Below, piece by piece: positions 59,281 to 64,000 of a stretch of DNA of 64,000 bases. The stretch is taken from assembly GCA_016745315.1 (NCBI GenBank), contig CP066886.1, positions 5,766,501 through 5,830,500 on the forward strand. The letters run 5' to 3'. Under the pieces are notes generated by a model that saw only the letters and a list, made by a program, of their open reading frames with translations, did no database searches and was not told where the DNA came from. Positions within the stretch are counted from its first letter, which is position 1. Every line of letters begins with the position of its first letter. A program made the translations under genes and the position numbers. Source of the stretch: Arthrospira sp. PCC 9108. Lineage in GTDB: Bacteria > Cyanobacteriota > Cyanobacteriia > Cyanobacteriales > Microcoleaceae.

Positions 59281-59709
59281 ATGCCCGCCAAAGATGTTTA
59301 TCATGATACTGTTTGTATTGCTCTGATGAAAGATGGTTGGACAATCACTGATGACCCCCTGATTCTAAAGATCGGGGAACGCTCGACCTTTATCGATTTG
59401 GGGGCTGAAAAACTAATTGCGGCCGAACGAGATCATGAAAAAATCGCTGTCGAAATTAAAAGTTTTTTGAGTCCTTCTCCAATCAAAGATCTGGAAAATG
59501 CCTGGGGACAGTTTTTTCTGTACGCCAGAGCACTTCAAAAAAAAGAATCAGATCGCAGTTTATATCTAGCGGTTAGCCGGAACACCTTCGATACTTTATT
59601 TCAAGAGGAAGCCGGACAACTGCTTTTAGAAGAACCAGATTTTCGGATGATTGTTTTCGACCCAAATAGTGAGGAAATCCTGCAATGGCAACCACAATTC
59701 AACCTATAG
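59281..59709 (+). CDS. xisH: XisH-family protein (pair 2)
   Basis: 142 residues from ATG 59281 (MPAKDVYHDTVCIALMKDGW); a reading from 59230 adds 17 unrelated residues. FIDLGAEKLIAAERD and IAVEIKSFLSPSPIKDLENA match the D...ExK core. Clearly diverged from pairs 1 and 3, so of separate origin. Overlaps xisI by 25 bases. Confidence 0.92.
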   Translation: MPAKDVYHDTVCIALMKDGWTITDDPLILKIGERSTFIDLGAEKLIAAERDHEKIAVEIKSFLSPSPIKDLENAWGQFFLYARALQKKESDRSLYLAVSRNTFDTLFQEEAGQLLLEEPDFRMIVFDPNSEEILQWQPQFNL

Positions 59710-60032
59710 ATAATTGGCGCAATTTACTGGAAAAAATTCTCCAAGATTATGCCGATATTCCCTATCGATATGGCGATGTAAAGACTTACCTGATTGTCAG
59801 TCGGGACGGCAACCATTTTATGCTGGTACACGAAGGCTGGGAAAATAATCGTCGGGTTCACGGTTGCATCGTTCATGCCGAGATTCGCGATGCCAAAATT
59901 TGGATTCATTACGATGGCATAGAAGATGGCATCACCGGGGAACTCGTTGCCGCTGGTGTTCCCAAAGATTGCATTGTCCTCGCCTTTCATCCTCCCCAAG
60001 TTCGGGAACATACCGGCTATGCGATCGCATAA
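59685..60032 (+). CDS. xisI: XisI-family protein (pair 2)
   Basis: 115 residues: NWRNLLEKILQDYADIPYRY, WENNRRVHGCIVHAEIRDAK, IHYDGIEDGITGELVAAGVP, then VLAFHPPQVREHTGYAIA, the usual end of the family. Nearest pair is on the opposite strand, converging. Confidence 0.92.
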   Translation: MATTIQPIDNWRNLLEKILQDYADIPYRYGDVKTYLIVSRDGNHFMLVHEGWENNRRVHGCIVHAEIRDAKIWIHYDGIEDGITGELVAAGVPKDCIVLAFHPPQVREHTGYAIA

Positions 60033-60054
60033 TTTTATCATTCCTTTTCCCGGA

Positions 60055-60140
60055 GCGATCGCATTTTTTCCCCCACTTTCTCACAGTGGTAATTAACCCT
60101 TGATGAAGTGTTGGCATCGAGTGGCATTCGTGAGTTATAA
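60055..60140 (+). repeat. HIP1-led 86-bp repeat, copy 4
   Basis: Exactly 12,285 bases after copy 1, at the start of the duplicated segment. Confidence 0.85.
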
Positions 60141-60149
60141 TATAGAAAA

Positions 60150-60476
60150 TCATATCATAGCCCACCCCGCATTAGATTCTTCCAAGAACCCCAAAATAAT
60201 GCGGTTTTCAGGAATGCCTTTTTCCATCAAATCTTGAGTAATTCCAGCTTCCATACCATCATATTCAATCACAACTTTTCCTTCACGCAAAACAATATAG
60301 ATGAGATTTCCTCGGACTCGTCTACCTCGATCCCAACCGACTTGCATCAGTGCATAATGTTCTTGTTTCTCATCAAATACCGTATCCAATCGAATCTCGC
60401 CATGAGATGGGCGCAGTTGTGCATATTCACAGATAACTTGTTTGACAATTTCGCGATCGTGAGTTATGGTATCCAT
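60150..60476 (-). CDS. xisI: XisI-family protein (pair 3, duplicate of pair 1)
   Basis: Identical to the protein at 47865-48191 except Val/Ile at residue 4. Confidence 0.92.
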   Translation of the reverse strand: MDTITHDREIVKQVICEYAQLRPSHGEIRLDTVFDEKQEHYALMQVGWDRGRRVRGNLIYIVLREGKVVIEYDGMEAGITQDLMEKGIPENRIILGFLEESNAGWAMI

Positions 60477-60910
60477 TGTTTAACCTCCGCTTTTTTACCA
60501 TCAACCACTAAGAGATTTAAAGGAAGTTTATTAATCACCAGTTTACCAATTGTTTCACTGAAGATTGTCTCATATATGATATCCGTAACGCCCAGATAAA
60601 TATGCCGTTCCGGATCTACTTCATTCAGTAACAGCCTATATAAACTATACTGTCCGATCGCTTGTTCTAAATCGGCGATCGCTGATAGTCCTCTAAATTC
60701 TTTGATTTCAATGGCAATACGGGTCCGATCTCGTCTGGCACCAATAATAGATCCTTTTGGCTGCGTCGGAAAATGCGATCGCCTCACACCCAGATCTACA
60801 AATAAAAATCGCTCCCCATAGGAAATCACATAAGGATCATCTGTAATTTCCCAACCATCTTTAATTATAGCTTGTTTGATAATATTATGAGTTGTATCTC
60901 TTCGAGGCAT
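60464..60910 (-). CDS. xisH: XisH-family protein (pair 3, duplicate of pair 1)
   Basis: Identical in all 148 residues to the protein at 48179-48625, at the same spacing from its xisI. Confidence 0.92.
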   Translation of the reverse strand: MPRRDTTHNIIKQAIIKDGWEITDDPYVISYGERFLFVDLGVRRSHFPTQPKGSIIGARRDRTRIAIEIKEFRGLSAIADLEQAIGQYSLYRLLLNEVDPERHIYLGVTDIIYETIFSETIGKLVINKLPLNLLVVDGKKAEVKQWIP

Positions 60911-61010
60911 AATCCCCTAATATCTTGATGAACAGTCAAGCCAGTTAATTTTCAGTTTGAGTTTGAGTTGCTGTAGATTATTATAGCACCAATCCAGTCT
61001 TTACCGGAAG

Positions 61011-61096
61011 GCGATCGCATTTTGTCCCCCACTTTCCCACAGTGGGAATTAACCCTTAATGAAGTGTTGACAGCCAGTGGCATTCGTGAGTTATAA
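61011..61096 (+). repeat. HIP1-led 86-bp repeat, copy 5
   Basis: Counterpart of copy 2; leads into the GUN4 leader of copy 9. Confidence 0.85.
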
Positions 61097-61204
61097 CCGG
61101 GTTTCCGTGGACTAGGTAGGAGCCTGCCCTCACTGTGGGTTATAATACCAAAATAGCCGGGTTTCCCCCCGCCCGGTGGCGGCGATTTATCGGGGTTGAG
61201 AATG

Positions 61205-62800
61205 ATGGCGAAATGTCCCGTTTGTGAAACCGAATATACACCAAATGAGGTCGAAACCTGTTCGGTGTGTGGTTATGACCTGACACCCTATCCCCCTATA
61301 ATTGGTGGGATACCGTCGGGGTTTTTGGAGAAGGAGAAAAAACGCATTGCGGCAGCCAAGCGGGTTTGGCAATTGTCTCAGTCTCAGGTAGAGTCCGCAC
61401 AGTTGATGGTCTCTAAAGTGCAGTCTCAGTTAGATGAAATGACCCGGAAAATTGACGGTTTTACCCAATCTCAATCACAGCTAGAATCTCAGATAGAAGC
61501 GATCGCATCTTCTCAACTCCAATCCCAATCACAGCTAGAATCTCAGATAGAAGCGATCGCATCTTCTCAACTCCGGTCGCTACCACGGCTAGAATCACAG
61601 ATAAAAGCGATCGCATCTTCTCAACTCCAGTCGCAATCACGGCTAGAATCACAGATAAAAGCGATCGCATCTCAATCCCGATCACAGCTAGAATCTCTGG
61701 TCAAAGCGATCGCCTCTCAACTCCAATCCCAGAATGAAGCGATCGCCTCTCAATCCCAATCACAGCTAGAATCTCTGGTCAAAGCGATCGCATCTCAACT
61801 CCAATCCCAGAATGAAGCGATCGCCTCTCAATCCCAATCACAGCTAGAATCTCTGGTCAAAGCGATCGCATCTCAACTCCAATCCCAGAATGAAGCGATC
61901 GCATCTCAACTCCAATCCCAGAATGAAGCGATCGCATCTCAATCCCAATCACAGCTAGAATCTCTGGTCAAAGCGATCGCCTCTCAATCCCAATCCCAGA
62001 ATGAAGCGATCGCATCTCAACTCCAATCCCAGAATAAAGCGATCGCATCTCAACTACAGTCGCTACCACGGCTAGAATCTCAGATAGAAGCGATCGCATC
62101 TCAACTAAAATCCCAGAATGAAGCGATCGCATCTCAACTCCAATCCCAGAATGAAGCGATCCCATCTCAATCCCAATCACGGCTAGAATCGCAGAATGAA
62201 GCGATCCCATCTCAATCCCAATCACGGCTAGAATCTCTGGTCAAAGCGATCGCATCTCGACCTAAGCCGATAGGTGAACCACAAGTGCAAGAAACTCCCA
62301 TCGTGTCTTCATCTTCTGGTTTTGATTATACCCAACTCAACAGATTATTGAAATCAGGCCAGTGGAAAGCTGCCGACCAAGAAACGGCTAAGATGATGTT
62401 AGCGGTGGCCCGACAAACCCAACGGGGATATTTATACGAGGATGATATCAAAAACTTTCCTTGCGAGGATTTGCGAATCATCGATGGTCTTTGGGTTAAA
62501 CACAGTAACGGACACTTCGGGTTTAGTGTCCAGAAGCAAATTTACATCAATTGTGGAGGAAAGCCCGATGGTCGCTATCCAGGTGATACAATCGTATATC
62601 GGTTTGCAGACGAGGTAGGATGGCGAGTGGGTGGGTCGTGGAGACAGTGGAAAGATTATACGTTTTCCCCAAGAGCAGCCAAGGAGGGCCATCTCCCGGC
62701 CCTAGGGAGATTGGGTGGTTGGGTTGGGTCGTCGCAAAACTACATCCTGGGTCAAACATACTCTTCTCTCGTGCACAGACTTGTAACCTGTAGTAAATAA
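61205..62800 (+). CDS. Zinc ribbon-coiled coil-GUN4 protein, copy 9 (longest coiled coil)
   Basis: 531 residues. About 20 repeats between residues 90 and 355, mixing 11-residue (SQNEAIASQLQ) and 15-residue (SQLESLVKAIASQ) units, grouped into a 26-residue higher-order unit (LVKAIAS...NEAIASQSQSQLES) occurring at least three times. All units keep the frame. GUN4 domain complete: LNRLLKSGQWKAADQETAKM, DIKNFPCEDLRIIDGLWVKH, DEVGWRVGGSWRQWKDYTFS, GHLP. The longest intact member; shows how far the coiled coil can grow while staying open. Confidence 0.9.
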   Translation: MAKCPVCETEYTPNEVETCSVCGYDLTPYPPIIGGIPSGFLEKEKKRIAAAKRVWQLSQSQVESAQLMVSKVQSQLDEMTRKIDGFTQSQSQLESQIEAIASSQLQSQSQLESQIEAIASSQLRSLPRLESQIKAIASSQLQSQSRLESQIKAIASQSRSQLESLVKAIASQLQSQNEAIASQSQSQLESLVKAIASQLQSQNEAIASQSQSQLESLVKAIASQLQSQNEAIASQLQSQNEAIASQSQSQLESLVKAIASQSQSQNEAIASQLQSQNKAIASQLQSLPRLESQIEAIASQLKSQNEAIASQLQSQNEAIPSQSQSRLESQNEAIPSQSQSRLESLVKAIASRPKPIGEPQVQETPIVSSSSGFDYTQLNRLLKSGQWKAADQETAKMMLAVARQTQRGYLYEDDIKNFPCEDLRIIDGLWVKHSNGHFGFSVQKQIYINCGGKPDGRYPGDTIVYRFADEVGWRVGGSWRQWKDYTFSPRAAKEGHLPALGRLGGWVGSSQNYILGQTYSSLVHRLVTCSK

Positions 62801-63005
62801 CCACTTCAGGCAGTTGTCAAGTTCTTGTTTTCGGCAACTTTTTCACGCAAACATGGGCTTTTCCAGGCGGGGGAAGTTACCGTGGAGAGTAAAGAAACCG
62901 GGTTTCCGTGGACTAGGTAGGAGCCTGCCCTCACTGTGGGTTATAATACCAAAATAGCCGGGTTTCCCCCCGCCCGGTGGCGGCGATTTGTCGGGGTTGA
63001 GAATG

Positions 63006-64000
63006 ATGGCGAAATGTCCCGTTTGTGAAACCGAATATACACCAAATGAGGTCGAAACCTGTTCCGTGTGTGGTTATGACCTGACACCCTATCCCCCTAT
63101 AATTGGTGGGATACCGTCGGGGTTTTTGGAGAAGGAGAAAAAACGCATTGCGGCAGCCAAGCGGGTTTGGCAATTGTCTCAGTCTCAGGTAGAGTCCGCA
63201 CAGTTGATGGTCTCTAAAGTGCAGTCTCAGTTAGATGAAATGACCCGGAAAATTGACGGTTTTACCCAATCTCAATCACAGCTAGAATCTCAGATAGAAG
63301 CGATCGCCTCTCAACTCCAATCCCAGAGTCAAGCGATCGCCTCTCAACTAAAATCCCAGAATGAAGCGATCGCATCTCAACTCCAATCCCAGAATGAAGC
63401 GATCGCATCTCAATCCCAATCACGCCTAGAATCGCAGATAGAAGCGATCGCATCTCAATCCCAATCACGCCTAGAATCGCAGATAGAAGCGATCGCATCT
63501 CAATCCCAATCACGCCTAGAATCGCAGATAGAAGCGATCGCATCTCAATCCCAATCACGCCTAGAATCGCAGATAGAAGCGATCGCATCCCAACTCCAGT
63601 CGATAACTGAAGCAGTGGCAGATACTCCCATCGTGTCTTCATCTTCTGGTTTTGATTATACCCAACTCCACAGATTATTGAAATCAGGCCAGTGGAAAGC
63701 TGCCGACCAAGAAACGGCTAAGATGATGTTAGCGGTGGCGGGAAAAACCCAACGGGGATATTTAGGCGAGAATGATATCGAAAACTTTCCTTGCGAGGAT
63801 TTGCGAATCATCGATGGTCTTTGGGTTAAACACAGTAACGGACTCTTCGGGTTTAGTGTCCAGAAGCAAATTTACATCAATTGTGGAGGTAAGCCTGATG
63901 GAAGCTATCCAGGTGATACAATATGGTATCGGTTTGCAGACGAGGTAGGATGGCGAGTGGGTGGGTCGTGGTTGAGTTCGAAAGATTATACGTTTTCCCC
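63006..64000 (+). CDS. Zinc ribbon-coiled coil-GUN4 protein, copy 10 (3' end outside window)
   Basis: Open to the window edge, 331 codons visible. Eight repeats: four 11-residue, then four identical 15-residue units (SRLESQIEAIASQSQ). GUN4 domain present up to GWRVGGSWLSSKDYTFS. The last residues and stop are beyond base 64000, so the family may extend further. Confidence 0.88.
   Translation, partial: MAKCPVCETEYTPNEVETCSVCGYDLTPYPPIIGGIPSGFLEKEKKRIAAAKRVWQLSQSQVESAQLMVSKVQSQLDEMTRKIDGFTQSQSQLESQIEAIASQLQSQSQAIASQLKSQNEAIASQLQSQNEAIASQSQSRLESQIEAIASQSQSRLESQIEAIASQSQSRLESQIEAIASQSQSRLESQIEAIASQLQSITEAVADTPIVSSSSGFDYTQLHRLLKSGQWKAADQETAKMMLAVAGKTQRGYLGENDIENFPCEDLRIIDGLWVKHSNGLFGFSVQKQIYINCGGKPDGSYPGDTIWYRFADEVGWRVGGSWLSSKDYTFS

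Noticed and set aside
49173..63642. Many antisense and alternative-frame ORFs opposite the GUN4 family repeats (MRSLLSVI, DRISTPIPE types)
   Set aside because: They are by-products of 33- and 45-bp coding repeats read in other frames; only the frame linking zinc ribbon to GUN4 has domains at both ends.

Overview
The window reads as chromosomal DNA of a filamentous cyanobacterium, probably Arthrospira/Limnospira-like although the genus is inferred. The grounds are very frequent HIP1 octamers (GCGATCGC), COP23, DUF2499/DUF3593, XisH/XisI and GUN4 families, WD40-STAND and Ser/Thr-kinase genes, remnants of urea genes (ureD, urtE), and dense families of short intergenic repeats. No rRNA, tRNA or CRISPR array was recognised.

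Layout. (1) 1-880: end of a host gene cut by the window edge. (2) 1132-18197: an AT-richer accessory element. A tyrosine-recombinase cassette (1132-2777) has its own 93-bp inverted repeats and abuts a 15.4-kb unit (2761-18197) bounded by roughly 0.85-0.95 kb imperfect terminal inverted repeats. Inside are virion-like genes on the minus strand (tail fibre with an S74 chaperone end, small structural-looking proteins), then plus-strand genes for unknown proteins, a DUF1064-like PD-(D/E)XK nuclease, a P-loop ATPase and small ORFs. Many genes carry in-frame stops or frameshifts, so it looks like a decaying virus-like or plasmid-like element of no family I can name. (3) 18.2-27 kb: rearranged host DNA with a MITE-like segment, an IS630 inside a small gene, a truncated ureD, a type II restriction-modification pair, a broken urtE and a 156-bp x 15 tandem array grown from the 3' end of a Ser/Thr kinase gene. 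(4) 27.6-34 kb: COP23 protein, an inactive-looking protease-WD40 fusion, a Uma2 nuclease, a long GTTGGGTTTCACCCAAC repeat field, a second IS630 and further repeats. (5) 34-47.7 kb: AGCS symporter, DUF3593/DUF2499 pair, a 1718-aa STAND NTPase-WD40 protein, then a radical-SAM / coiled-coil / double AAA+ locus that looks like one functional module. (6) 47.8-64 kb: three xisH-xisI pairs and a tandem family of ten genes (nine with GUN4). Each encodes a double-CxxC zinc ribbon, an alpha-helical segment, a coiled coil of variable length built from HIP1-containing 33-bp and 45-bp repeats, and (in nine) a C-terminal GUN4 domain. The family runs off the window.

The two most novel-looking systems are the zinc ribbon-coiled coil-GUN4 family and the 15.4-kb TIR element. 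Caution: several frameshifts sit in G or C runs one base too short, so some apparent pseudogenes may be consensus errors.
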